Shown here: one piece after another, positions 35,801 through 46,695 of the stretch | Layout of the letters: the number at the start of each line of letters is the position of its first letter | Numbering within the stretch: position 1 is the stretch's first letter | Assembly: GCA_964019425.1 (NCBI GenBank) | Contig: OZ025861.1 | Location: 186,001 to 250,000, forward strand | Source: Flectonema sp. DT1601 | Lineage: Eukaryota; Euglenozoa; Diplonemea; Diplonemida; Diplonemidae | Length of the DNA stretch: 64,000 nucleotides | Reading direction: 5' to 3' | Program-made: the position numbers and the translations under genes | Notes under the pieces: model-generated | What the model was told of the DNA's origin: nothing | What the model saw: the letters and a program-made list of their open reading frames with translations, nothing else | The model's database searches: none

Positions 35801-38009
35801 TTGGAATTTTCGTCTTTTAAATTCATCATACAATTTGTTGTATTCTTCATAAAAATATTCAGCATTGGCTCTGATTACTTCTCTTCTATAAAGTATTTCA
35901 ACTTGGTAAAGAATACTCTCAATATCGACAATCATAGCAACTTGAGGACTTTTTCCTGAAAATCCTTCTGACGAAAGAGTGGCAGCGAGTTCAGTTACAG
36001 TGTAACGAGCAGCCTCTAAAATAGGATCTTGTGATTGCCATTGGATAAATGAGGAATTTCCTCTGATGTCGACAGAACTCATGTCGCTTACGGTTGAGTG
36101 AATTATGACCGTAGCGTACTCATCAACAAATGATTTTAAATTGGATGACACTTTCGCTGAGTTGCTCAGTTCTCCTTCAAACGTTTCTATCACTTCATGA
36201 AGATGATATATCTGAGTCACTAGTTCATTTTGAATTTCTTTTATCAGAGGAGTTGACATGCCACTGGTGTCTAACAAAGCTTTATACCAAGCTGCTTTTA
36301 ACATCCACAATTCATTTTCGATTAGTAGGGTTCGCTGACCTATGTCTGTTCCGAATGCTTTCTTTTGATATGATTCTTTGTGTTTACCAATACCGTCAAT
36401 AGACGACGATGATACGTGAACAACTAACAGGAGTGGTATGCATAATGATACGACAGTCACTAGTGGTAGCATTCTTGACAGGATGGTCTTTCCCAGGACG
36501 TGAACTTCTGAAAACGGAAGCATTCTGGCCACGACCCCACTCGAGAACAAACTTACAAGAATATAACCAACCATCAAAAGAGTTGTCCTCCCCCACAAAC
36601 TAGAAACTACATCCTTGTATGGGGTAGTTGCATATGATTTTTCACATAACCAGGCAACTCCAAATTTAAGTTCACTTATCAGACTAGTTTTATCAATGAT
36701 ACTTAACATGTATCCAGGTCTTCCGTTGTGAAATAATAATATCTCCTCAGCTTCATGGAATGTGTTAGCTTTCTGTACAACGGTAGTGACCATATCTATT
36801 GCGCATTGAGTCGGGCAATTATTTTTTAATTCACCAACAATTCTTGTTCTTGCTGCTTCTCCAGGTCCCAATGACTTTTGTTGATACAGCACAGCCTCAA
36901 AGTCAGGATGCATGCGAGGTGATTTATTTAATGCTGTCACCCAACTAAATAGAATTGACTCGTGCATGCTTCCTTGTCTGTTAGTGTTGGTTGTTTAACT
37001 TTTTTTTTTCAAAACCATTTCAAATAAGCCTTTATATATTTTGATGATCGCAGTTAGTTTTACTGGACGCACCGGGAAAATAGATAACACGACATAATAA
37101 ACAGATTTAAAAAAAAGATTTCAAAATGACATACCCAAGGGACGTGTCACTCAAAGACTTGTAAAGCGCCAGTAGTAAAGCTGCTGAATCAGCAGTTTCA
37201 GACTTCTGCTGAGCCACTCCCTCATCAAGTGAAGCGATATACAACATTACTGAAACTAAAGACATTACACCAAATACGGCAAACATGCATAAAAGAGCTA
37301 CATATAAGTAGCCTTTTCCTTGTTGGATTTCTTTGAGTAGAATTAGCAACACAAAACTAACAACGGCAGCGAATGCGAACGTAATTAGACCAGTTCCCCA
37401 ACGAAGACGGAATAGTACGTCAGTCGATGATTTTATTTCTGAGACGTGTTGTTTGAAAATTAGTCCAATTTTTGAATTCGGAATCATATTATAAAAATAC
37501 AACACTTCAGAATGGGTGTAGTCGTCAGCCTGTATCGAACCGACTAAAGCGTTACTGTCAAGAGCGAGGACTGCTGCTGACACTCCTGACAGTTTATCTA
37601 GATCGCATACCCGAGAAGCAATTCCATCGTTTTCAACGATTGGACATTCACTTAGAAGTTTTGGAGACGTTAAAACATGTAGTAATCCACAGGGATTTTG
37701 ATTTCCAGCACACTCCGTTGGTGATACCAACAACACTTCATACGTCCCTAAGAGATATTTCGTGTTGAGTATATTGGTCATTTCGACTAAAGTTTTTTCT
37801 TTTAACTCAGAGTCTTGCACTACTCCAACAACGTTTTCCATCAGTTGACTGATCGCTTCCATTTGAAGTCCTTTATTTTCTTTTGCTCTTTTCATAATTA
37901 AGTCCTCGATTTCTACCCGAGCTCTCATCGAGAGAACAACACACGACAATATGAGAGTCACATTTATGATGCATATGTATAAGACTTTACCACAGTATCC
38001 CGAACTCAT
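32815..38009 (-). CDS. Large multi-pass membrane protein with sensor-like ectodomains
   Basis: Four exons (38009-37135, 36977-35129, 35050-34123, 34061-32815), introns of 157, 78 and 61 nt; 1632 aa. The 78-nt intron is a multiple of three without a stop and would be missed as a separate open frame; it has GTATGT...AAACAG ends and a lysine-rich false translation. An N-terminal membrane segment (about 8-28) and a second near 210 bracket a Cys-containing ectodomain like those of Cache-type sensors. Further membrane segments lie near 240, 395, 425, 820 and 860. Two large helical ectodomains follow, and a last membrane segment sits about 45 residues before the acidic C-terminus (YEDEETLND). No kinase, cyclase or channel motif is seen. 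I do not recognise the family; a surface receptor is an inference. Splice joins read through cleanly in all three cases. Confidence 0.75.
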
Positions 38010-38042
<33 letters not shown>

Positions 38043-38745
38043 AAAAGTTGCCTTCCTTTCTAAATCAATGATAATGAATACTAAACCTAACGAGAACCAA
38101 CCTAATCAGTAAAAAGGGAACACCACGTCGGCATGGTTGATTTAGTGCATTTATGTTATGTCTGCTATGATTTTTTTTTTTTTGGAAATATCAAATATAA
38201 TAATAGGTTTTTAACATCAACAGACAAGAAAGGATTTTCTCTGAAATAAAACGACCCACAAAAAATAAAACATGTGAGGTAGTAGCATTGGTTGTTCGTT
38301 CTGTAAAGGGAGAGAATAGGGAAGGCAAAGGGAAGAAATGAGGGGGGATGAAAAAAGAAAAAAAAACACACAAAGATAAAACATTCACACATTTTCATCA
38401 CTTTTTTTTTTTCATCTCGAAGGCTTCTTGATTTCATACAAAAGGCTAAACTCAAACAAGCCAATCAAAACAAGTCAACTGTGCAATACACATATTCTGA
38501 AGTGTGTTATCGACAGTTTCTCATCCCACTGTGAAGTCAGAACATACATTGTGTGTGTGTGTGTGTTTTTCTTCTTCTTCTTTTTTTCTTTTCCCCCCCC
38601 CCCTTTTGACGTTCACAAGACACACGAGTTCGGTTTTTTTTTTTTTTTCTTTTTCTTTTTCTTTTTTTTTTAAAAATATTAAAAAAAAAAAAAAAAGAGA
38701 GAATTAAAAATAAGAATCTCTTTTTTGGAAATATGCAACAATAAT

Positions 38746-38770
38746 CCGAGCGGGGGAACCCCCCACTCGG
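38746..38770. other. GC-rich hairpin
   Basis: CCGAG-c-GGGGG pairs with CCCCC-a-CTCGG around an AAC loop: 10 pairs with one mismatch in 25 nt, flanked by very A/T-rich sequence and followed by an AACCGGTT palindrome. Confidence 0.5.
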
Positions 38771-39149
38771 AACCGGTTAGTTCTTTTTCTTTTTTTTTTC
38801 TTTTTTTTTTTTGTTTCGTTTCTCGAATTCTTCCGAACTCTTGAATAGATAATACGACATGGTTAATATGCCTTGACAAAAAGAAAAATGCCAATAAAAT
38901 TTACCTAAAAAAAAAGAGTTGCTGAGGAGAATCACAGATGCTATAGTAGTGTTGCTGTTTTCTAAGCAAGAATAAAAAAAAAAAAAAGAATTTAAAACAA
39001 AAAAAAAAAAAAATGTAATTTTTTCGTTTTTTTTTTTTTTTTTTTCCCCTCTTCCAATGCTGATAGGCCAGCAATAATTTGCAAGATCAGAAGCTTTGGA
39101 AGACGATAAATTTAAAAAAAAAAAAAAAAAACTGTATTTCACCCGTCAA

Positions 39150-39167
39150 GTCCTCGTGTCCGAGGAC
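39150..39167. other. Short perfect hairpin, related to sequence at 54255
   Basis: GTCCTCG and CGAGGAC form a 7-bp stem with a TGTC loop. A related but diverged stretch (CAAGTCC...CGAGGACCG) lies at about 54252-54282 inside the TIR-bounded block, and a GGTCC/GGACC palindrome at 48914-48925. Confidence 0.45.
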
Positions 39168-39666
39168 CGAAATTAGATATCACAAAAATAGGTATTGCTT
39201 AGATCTCATCGGATGTGATTAATGACAATTGGGAAGCAGGTCTCTAAGAAATTAATACAAATAACGATCAACCCCTCAAGTGCCGCTACCCGGTGTCAAT
39301 ACACCAAAGAAATCATCGCTACCAAAGAAAGCAACTCCGACAATACTCATCGATGTGCACTTCTATACACGTTGCGGATCACCCAATTGAGTCGAAAAAG
39401 ATAAATCGGCTGACAAATATCAACTCTGTGCAAGAGAAAGAACAACAGTACTGGATAGAACGATACTGTTGGTCCACTTCAATTATGACTTTCTCGCCTG
39501 CGGTGACAGTTAGCGCGTGCCGCATAGGGCGGTGGCTGGCTAGGGTCCTTCAGTAAATAAAACCATAACTAAAAACAGTGCTGTGTGATATGTCATCACG
39601 TGTTGCTTTTTTTTTTTTTTTTTTTTTCTTTTCTTTTTTCTTTTCTCCCTCACCCTTAAGATTTAA

Positions 39667-39876
39667 TATCCAGCACTTCCCTGGATAAATCAGAAGATAG
39701 ATTTACCAACATCAAAAAATTCAAAATAGGTACACATGATGTGTTCCCATTCTGTCATCAAAAGCCAATTACAATTTTGCAGCTGACAAGAATGACGTCT
39801 ACATAAAAGTTACAGTTTTGTGGGCTACTAAAACTGTCACGTGAACATAGCTGAGCACCTCTCTTGTCTATGTTCA
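39667..39876. other. Cluster of stem-loops, candidate structured RNA
   Basis: Five short stems in about 210 nt: TATCCAG/CTGGATA (39667-39687), AAATC/GATTT (39687-39704), ACACAT/ATGTGT (39732-39744), ACAGTTTT/AAAACTGT (39812-39837) and TGAACATAG/CTATGTTCA (39842-39876). The last two are perfect and only 4 nt apart. No known family (H/ACA, U snRNA, SRP) is recognised. Confidence 0.35.
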
Positions 39877-40780
39877 GTACAGTAGGGTAAATCGATGCCT
39901 TTTTTTTTTTTTTTTGAGATCAAAAAAAAAAAGGGGAGACACACAATTTAAAAAAAAAAAAAAAAAAGGAAACATAATAAAAAGAATCTTTATTCTTTAC
40001 GGAACTTCACAAAAATTAAAAAAATTATCACAAAGAGAACACACGCCGCAAGAGTCTTTCTTTATCCGGTCTGAAGGAAAGGAATGACTCTCTAGCTAGG
40101 CTATGTAACCACTGTGGGGGAATGGAAAGGTTTATATTGGAGATTTTTTTTTTTTTTTTTTTTTTTTTTATTTAACCCTCCCTCCAACAATCTCCTAACA
40201 GTTTCTTGCAAAGCAACTTCTTTATTATTAAATTTTTTTTTAAAAAAATGAAGTTGTTGTAATTCGCAAAAAACAAGCCTCAAGAAGACGCGATAAATCA
40301 TGAAGAGAGAGAGAGAGAGAACACGCATCACTCTTTTTTTTTTTTTTTTTTTTTTTTTTGTTGTCATCCATTTTTTAAAATTTTCTACGAACACTCTTAG
40401 CGTAGCGAACAACAACACATTACGACCAATCAATAAAGAATGAGAAGAAGGGCTTTTTTTTTTTTTTTTTTTTTTTTTTTTGGGGAAGATAGAATAAGAG
40501 AAAAAAGGTGAGAGGGATGGGGGCGCATAATTTAATCAACTGAACCATTTAAATACACATGCAAGACGATTGCCTGTTTCTCTCCTCGTGCGTAAAAACA
40601 GTGACGACAGACCCATCAATCGATAAGCATAATCCGCTGTTTATAAGCAAAAGAAAAAAACACAACATGACTACTGTGCCGACGAATTGTGATGCGAATC
40701 CTAGAGATTAACAACTTTTAGGTATTAATACAAAAATTAATATCAGGTAGCACATTATCATTATCATTAGGTAAAGCATT

Positions 40781-40811
<31 letters not shown>

Positions 40812-41090
40812 CAACCGAACGATACAAATAAAAGTTCTCGGGATAATAAAAAGGGCAAAATGCTCTCAAGAAGCTTCAGTCATCGGTAGTAGATTCTTAC
40901 TGGTGCAGGAAAAAATGAGGCAGCCCCACGAAAAAAAAAAACTATAATTCTCAAGGAGAGGGGAAAAAGGGGGTCTTCTCTCTCATTATAAAAAAATAAA
41001 AAAAGAATTCTCAAATAAGGGAGGGAGGAAGCTGACGAGAGTAAAAGGAAACAATCTCTTTCAACAGAAAAATCATAGAATCCTATCGTA

Positions 41091-41125
41091 TGTGGTCGTC
41101 ACTCTGATACAGCGTGACGACCACA
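41091..41125. other. 12-bp perfect hairpin downstream of the acidic membrane protein gene
   Basis: TGTGGTCGTCAC and GTGACGACCACA with an 11-nt loop, about 160 nt past the stop codon at 41283. It may be a 3' UTR stem-loop or processing signal. Confidence 0.55.
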
Positions 41126-41282
41126 CTAATAATTTAAAGCAGAAACAGAAAACATTAAAATAGAAAGAAGAAATAAAAAAAAAAAATAAAAACAAAAAAT
41201 TGTACTTTCTTATAGATTCCCCTGAAAAAATTCGCTATGTCATTGCACATCAAAGACAAGGAAAGGGAAAAAATAAAAATAG

Positions 41283-42071
41283 TTACGCAACAAGTATAGG
41301 CTGGCTAGGTTGCTCAGCGTAGACTCTACTTTTGATTGGTCCCCAAGAACGAGCATATGAAACGACTTCGATATCTTCATCATCAGAGTCTGGATCGCAT
41401 GATTGAGAACAACTGTCGGTGTCAGCCTTTGTAGACAAGTCAGAGTAGTATGATGAACCACAAGAGGTGGGTGTCTCAGATATGCTGTCGAACAATGACC
41501 ACATTTTTAAAGAACGAGGAGTGTTCGACGGAGAAACTGTTTCCGGTGTTTCAGATATTTGAGTTTCTGTTGAGAAAAATGATGAACCAACTTCAGCGAG
41601 TTCTCTTACCCAAGTTGGGATGTCAGTAGTATCTGGTTGAGTGTCAATCTCTGAAGAGTCGTCATCGGCGTTGAACAATTCATCATCAGCTTCCAACAAG
41701 AGAGGCATCTCAGTGAAGTCTGTGTCAACCATTGGTGTTTCAACAATTGGTGTTGAAGGAGCCTTTGTAGAATGCACAAACTGAGACTCACCAACAGGTC
41801 TATTTAACGAGCTACAAACGGCAGACATGTCAGTCAGAACTGCTAGCGCTGCGACAGTTGCTGCCACTGCAAATGAGTCGCTCGAACTGCTTACCTCTTC
41901 TCTTTCAGTCGGTTCTTCAATTCGTTTTACCTGTTCTTGAGCTGATGATACTTTCTGAACTGGGTTCAGGTATTTCGCAATCAACTGTTTAGCAACAGAG
42001 TGAAGTCCTAACATGACCATCATCATAACTGCGATTGTCATCATTTCCTCAGTGTTGTTGTATGAAGACAT
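41283..42071 (-). CDS. Acidic single-pass membrane protein, unknown
   Basis: Single exon, 262 aa. A hydrophobic Met-rich segment (about 10-25; MMTIAVMMMVMLGLHSV) near the N-terminus looks like a signal anchor or tail-like membrane segment. A short Ala-rich hydrophobic stretch lies near 68-80. The rest is Ser/Thr/Asp/Glu-rich and probably disordered, with acidic runs (DSDDEDIEVV) near the end. No domain is recognised. A pyrimidine acceptor (CTTTCTCTTTTCATCAG, 42109-42125) lies about 37 nt upstream, which supports this as a real transcribed gene. Confidence 0.65.
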   Translation of the reverse strand: MSSYNNTEEMMTIAVMMMVMLGLHSVAKQLIAKYLNPVQKVSSAQEQVKRIEEPTEREEVSSSSDSFAVAATVAALAVLTDMSAVCSSLNRPVGESQFVHSTKAPSTPIVETPMVDTDFTEMPLLLEADDELFNADDDSSEIDTQPDTTDIPTWVRELAEVGSSFFSTETQISETPETVSPSNTPRSLKMWSLFDSISETPTSCGSSYYSDLSTKADTDSCSQSCDPDSDDEDIEVVSYARSWGPIKSRVYAEQPSQPILVA

Positions 42072-42200
42072 ATTGGTATAATGTATTGGTTGTAGAAAAG
42101 CTAATAATCTGATGAAAAGAGAAAGTATAACAAGCCCACCACTTCAAACAATACTAGGAGACCTGTGCTAGTGACACTCCATCGAAAGCCAATTCCTGAA

Positions 42201-42391
42201 GAGGGGGTTAACTGTTTGATTTTGTACGTAAAATACAAATGTATTGTATCATAAACAACATAACGATAATTTAACATTAGTTCTGAGATACAGTGACTAG
42301 GTGTGATGCTTAACTTAGCCTTTTAAAGTAACTATTAGGTTTCGAGAGTAATCCATATACCTCTTACCTCTATTCTCTCATCATTCAGTAT
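42201..42391. repeat. Dispersed repeat R1, long copy
   Basis: About 190 bp aligned along its length to 50661-50849, including GATAATTTAACATTAGTT and GGTTTCGAGAGTAATCCAT; a shorter relative lies at 24128-24240. No coding capacity. Family unknown. Confidence 0.65.
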
Positions 42392-43546
42392 ATTCCTGAA
42401 GAGGGGTAATTTGATGTCTGAAGAGGGGGGGAAAAAAACATAATTACCTGTCTGAGGTAAAGCTTCGAATAAATCGTGTTATTGAGTGTAACGTTTTTTT
42501 TTTTTTTTTTCTCCTCCCCAACATTTGTAATACTAAAAGGAGTATTACTTGGGTGGTGCTAATTTTTTAAAAAAAAAAAAAAGGTTTTAAAGAAGGCCCA
42601 GGGCATAGAATATGCTTAGTAGCACAGATAAAATTTTCTTTACTGAAAAAATTAGTTAATTTCAAACGAAAAAAAAGAAAAAGAAGGGGAAATCACCCTA
42701 CTAGATCTGATTCGTTTGTGTTACGTTTTGTTTTGTTTTGTTTTTTTTTTTTTTCCTTTAAAGAGACCGATACGATACGACAAAGTAAATCAATCAGGAT
42801 TCGCCAACCCTTTTAAAGAAAGCCAAAGACTCGTCGAGTGAATAGTAATTATTTAACATCACCATCTCAAGAGGAGGGTACAGTTGAGATAAACAACATC
42901 TCACGTTTTTGTTTTTTTGTTTTTTTGTTTTCTCAATGAACAGACAGCTGGTTCCTAATAAATCGATTTAAGGCAACAAAACTGAATGATGCATTTTAAA
43001 AACAAAAAATAATTGTTTAAAAATAAGAAGAAAGAAAGTATATTTCAAAAATTGATAGAATATAGATAAACGTTTTGTTTTGTTCGGTTTTTTTTTTTTT
43101 TTTCATTCCCTCCTCCTTCCCCCATGCCTTTTGCTGGACCGTATAGCATCACAACAATAATATGCTGCGCAGCCTTTCATAAAAATATCCCAAAAAAATG
43201 ACATAAAGAAGACGATCTGACATCTGTGAGTATTATTAAAAAAAAAAAAAAAACTTAACCAACTTATTGTGATTAAAGGTGATGTTAATATAGCGCAAAC
43301 ACTCTCCACCTTCCCCTAACAAGAGTGTGACTGAAACTATGACGGGGGTTCAGCTAAAAACTTGAAGAGTTCGATGGTTAGGATTGATAACATCCCTATA
43401 CCCGTTGTCAAGTATGAAATTATTACAATAATAGTCAAACAGTGGAATACATCAGAACACTCTTCCTGTTGTCACTCAGGTGCTATGTGGCGTCGTCAAC
43501 AAAAAAAAAAAAAAAAAAAAAAAAACATTGTTAGTGTGCCATATTT

Positions 43547-43630
43547 TTTGTTTGTGCGCAACCGGAAACAAGCCTATAAAGTAAGGGTGTTAACGTTACG
43601 CTGCCACAATTCTCTTTCGCTCGTAAAACA
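43547..43630. repeat. Dispersed repeat R3, copy
   Basis: Shares TTTGTGCGCAACCG and TTACGCTGCCACAA with the copy at 601-690. Confidence 0.55.
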
Positions 43631-43756
43631 TGTCTTCGAGATGAAAAAAAAAAAATGAATTGACGCTAACATCAGCAAAAACACACAACTGCATGGCTAG
43701 CTAAGTTAGAATATGAGTTTATTATAAAAAAGTGCACTAAAATAAAAGTAGTAGCT

Positions 43757-43795
43757 TAGGCCTTCATCAGTAAGTTTCTAGGGACTTCATTCCAG
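43757..43795. repeat. Dispersed repeat R4, copy 1
   Basis: GGCCTTCATCAGTAAGTT followed by CTAGGGACTTCATTC; the second copy is at 63239-63273. Confidence 0.5.
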
Positions 43796-44260
43796 TTAAA
43801 TAATAAATCGTTCTAAGTTAGCCATGTGATTGTGTGGAGAGAATCACAAAGTGACATTTTGGTATTCAAACAGGAGGAGATAATTTGATATGTGAAATTA
43901 TAAAAGAAAATAATTTAAAAAAAAAATATTAAAAAAAAAAAAGAGAGAGAGATATACCGCAGAGGCAACCAATTTAAAAAACCGAACGAGAAGACCGCAA
44001 TTAATTTGAAAATAATCTGCAGTTTTTTTTTTTTTTTTTTTTCAGCTGAGAACGTTTTTTTTTTAATATATATTTTCCAATTGTTTTTCTTCTATGAACA
44101 CACGCCACACTCAGACTTATTTAACAGAGGTTAAATTAAGCTCTAAAAAAAAACGATTTTGCATTAAATAAATGACGAGAATTATTTATCAGAAAAAAAT
44201 AAAAAAAAATACCAACACAAGCTCAAAATTTCGCGAGGCCTCTCTTTAGTTGTTGAAATC

Positions 44261-46624
44261 TCATCCAACAACGTTCTTGACTGTTTCAACAATATCCGGG
44301 ACATTTAGAAATGTGAGGTATGTACCTAAAGGATTGTACGTCGCCTGAGCTGCACAAATCTGCCAACGCGGTGGAAGAAGCGAACGATTCTGAAGTGATG
44401 AAATAATCGAAGCGAAAGGATGCTGACCAAACTTACAAATGTCAGCGAATACGATTGCGTCGATGTCAGAAATCGACTCCACCAAACCTTTTGAAATCCC
44501 AGACAGATATGGAGAATCTACAATTTTAATCTCAATCCCTTCGGCTAGCAGTTCTTTTGCTGCTTCCTGTGCAGTTAAGACCCCATTTCCGTAAGTAATT
44601 ACAGCAACACGTGCTTTAATATTTCCATAAATAGTAATATCATCGTATGTCATGACTTCACCTCTTTTGGTGTAAGGCATCAACCAATTCTCATCTGAAT
44701 CCGATAAGACCGCGTGTTTATTATTTAAAGCGTTCGTGCAATCGACTGACATAACGATTCGACCATTGCGAGCTTGTTCGATTGCGTGACGCATTCCTCT
44801 GGCGTAGTCTGGTCCGTTGCTGAAGCAAACAACATCGATACCTGGAGGTATCGATAGTATGTTGTGGGTGTGGAAGTTTCCTCCAAAAACACCTCTGTCG
44901 AACCCTTGTAATCTAATAACCATTCCGCATGGCTGTCTTCCTGCTGTCAACCAATTCATGATAGCTGCTTCATAATATTGATCGATACCGCAGTCTAAGT
45001 ATTTCGCATAAGGAATTTCAACAATTGGAAGTAACCCAGTCTGAGCATATCCAATAGCTGCTCCCATCAACATGGTTTCTTCTGGAGGGAAATCTTTTAC
45101 TCGAAGAGGGTGTTTCTTAGCCAATCCATCCGTTACTAAATAATATCCTCCATGTTCAACATCTTCTCCCAGATAAACACAGTCTTTATTGTCAGTTAAG
45201 ATTTCATCAAACACACGAGTCATGTGTTTTCTCATCGGATGTTTGTCTTTAGCTTTGAGTTGTGCGTTGTTTTTATTTGGAGGTTCATTCACGAGATGTC
45301 TTTCTTCAAAGTTTTTAGGTAACCACAACGGTTGTGAAGTTAAGTCTCGGAGATCACTTCTGCTGTCTACTTTGGGTTCATTGACAGCTGTATCAAATGC
45401 TTGTTTTGTAACTTCCCAAGTGTGACGATACATTTCTGCGAGTTCTTCATAGGTAGTGACACCATCTCTGACTAGTTGTGCCGCAGCGTATTCCAAGGGA
45501 TTCTTGTCAGCAGCAGCTTCGATTTCTGAATTGCTGAGGTACGCAGATTGCCGATCAGTTGCGGCGTGTCCAAATCTTCGTGGAAGGTTCTTGTAGAGTA
45601 AAAAGACTGGCTTCTTCCTCTTCCTTGCAGATGCTACAGCAATTTCAGTCGTGTTATGAACATCAAATATATCACATCCGTTAGCAGAATGCTGTTCCAT
45701 AATTACTTTGTTTAAGAATTTATTTTGAAGCCAATCATGTCCTTTATAACTGATGGCAATTCCATTATCAGAAACACAGAAGACAGCAGGACAGTTAAAG
45801 TTCCTGTACGAAGCATACTCCGCCAGATTCAAACTCGCTAAATATTGAGCGTGATTAACCGATCCATCACCAATAGATACAAAAGAAACAGCATCTGGTG
45901 ATAGCTTGCTGGGTACTTTTAATTGATGTGCTAACGATGCGCCTAAGGCACGACCAACTGCTTGAGGTGCTTGAGATGCTAAGGTTGATGATACTACAAA
46001 ATCATAATCAGTCCCTCCAATGGCACAATGATTTCCTCCAGTGACTGGATCATATTTACTAACAACATGACCTCTTGCTCTGTCTAAGAGGATATCTTCT
46101 AACGACCTCCCAGATTTTAGCTGTCGAGATACAGCAGCAGCAGTGTGACGATAGTGAAGGGCCATTCCATCAGTTAATTTTAATATCGATCCGACTGACG
46201 ATATCAATTCCTCTCCACCAGGTCCAATTGTATAGAATCCAAGACCAAATGATGAAGCTACTCTTGATTCAACGTGGACTAATGAAGTGGCTACGGCAGC
46301 TTGCATTATCTGCATTGCGTCTTCTTTTGATAAATTCGTATCAGATAAATGTAAGTAGTCACTTGGTACGGTACAGCTGCCTTTTTGAAGCTGTTTTTCA
46401 AACTTACGAGCCATTTTCATTTCCGTCATTTTTGAGAGACCTTCCTCTCCATCAATTCTTTTCTTACTAAGATCAACTTGCGATCCTGAAATATGACCTT
46501 TCTGACCACCAGCATCCTTACCCCACCATTCATCACGTGAAGGGACCTCAACAGGCGTATTGCGAACATTTAAATTACTGAAATCCCATCCCATGGGGTA
46601 CAGTCTAATAACGGTTCGCTTCAT
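44261..46624 (-). CDS. Fused 2-oxoacid dehydrogenase E1 alpha/beta (branched-chain type)
   Basis: Single exon, 787 aa. The start at 46624 (MKRTVIRLYPM) is chosen because a strong acceptor (CTTCCCTCCATTCAG, ending at 46669) lies 44 nt upstream; in-frame codons further up would not be in the mRNA. Residues about 90-430 are the alpha half with the thiamine diphosphate motif GDGSVNHA...SDNG; about 460-787 are the beta half (GEDVEHGGYY, FPPEETMLMGAAIGYA, VEIPYAKYLD). The two halves are separate polypeptides in most mitochondria, so this is a fusion as in some bacteria. It would decarboxylate branched-chain (or other) 2-oxoacids and pass the acyl group to E2. Mitochondrial targeting is plausible but the presequence is weak. 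Bacterial ancestry is an inference. Confidence 0.85.
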   Translation of the reverse strand: MKRTVIRLYPMGWDFSNLNVRNTPVEVPSRDEWWGKDAGGQKGHISGSQVDLSKKRIDGEEGLSKMTEMKMARKFEKQLQKGSCTVPSDYLHLSDTNLSKEDAMQIMQAAVATSLVHVESRVASSFGLGFYTIGPGGEELISSVGSILKLTDGMALHYRHTAAAVSRQLKSGRSLEDILLDRARGHVVSKYDPVTGGNHCAIGGTDYDFVVSSTLASQAPQAVGRALGASLAHQLKVPSKLSPDAVSFVSIGDGSVNHAQYLASLNLAEYASYRNFNCPAVFCVSDNGIAISYKGHDWLQNKFLNKVIMEQHSANGCDIFDVHNTTEIAVASARKRKKPVFLLYKNLPRRFGHAATDRQSAYLSNSEIEAAADKNPLEYAAAQLVRDGVTTYEELAEMYRHTWEVTKQAFDTAVNEPKVDSRSDLRDLTSQPLWLPKNFEERHLVNEPPNKNNAQLKAKDKHPMRKHMTRVFDEILTDNKDCVYLGEDVEHGGYYLVTDGLAKKHPLRVKDFPPEETMLMGAAIGYAQTGLLPIVEIPYAKYLDCGIDQYYEAAIMNWLTAGRQPCGMVIRLQGFDRGVFGGNFHTHNILSIPPGIDVVCFSNGPDYARGMRHAIEQARNGRIVMSVDCTNALNNKHAVLSDSDENWLMPYTKRGEVMTYDDITIYGNIKARVAVITYGNGVLTAQEAAKELLAEGIEIKIVDSPYLSGISKGLVESISDIDAIVFADICKFGQHPFASIISSLQNRSLLPPRWQICAAQATYNPLGTYLTFLNVPDIVETVKNVVG

Positions 46625-46668
46625 GTTTCTTTTTTTTAGGATCAGCGATAGCTGTCTACGTGATGATC

Positions 46669-46695
46669 CTGAATGGAGGGAAGTAAAGTAATTTA
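46669..46695 (-). other. Probable spliced-leader acceptor for the E1 gene
   Basis: The minus strand reads ATTACTTTACTTCCCTCCATTCAG, then 44 nt of leader before the ATG. It decides the start of the coding region against a longer in-frame extension. Confidence 0.6.

Larger units (their letters stand above)
38010..41282. other. 3.3-kb intergenic stretch with hairpins
   Basis: No gene is supported on either strand. A 25-nt T run abuts the start of the multi-pass gene. Hairpins lie at 38746-38770, 39150-39167, 39667-39876 (several) and 41091-41125. A less repetitive patch at about 39140-39560 has short plus-strand frames but no recognisable product. Confidence 0.5.
42072..44260. other. Intergenic stretch with repeats R1, R3, R4
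   Basis: R1 copy at 42201-42391, R3 copy at about 43547-43630, R4 copy at about 43757-43795, and A/T runs. No gene is seen. The motif CCTGAAGAGGGG recurs at 42195 and 42395. Confidence 0.5.

Noticed and set aside
39222-39556. Plus-strand frames of 60-87 codons in a low-homopolymer patch
   Set aside because: No motif, no splice signals, overlapping in two frames; not enough to call a gene on the opposite strand.
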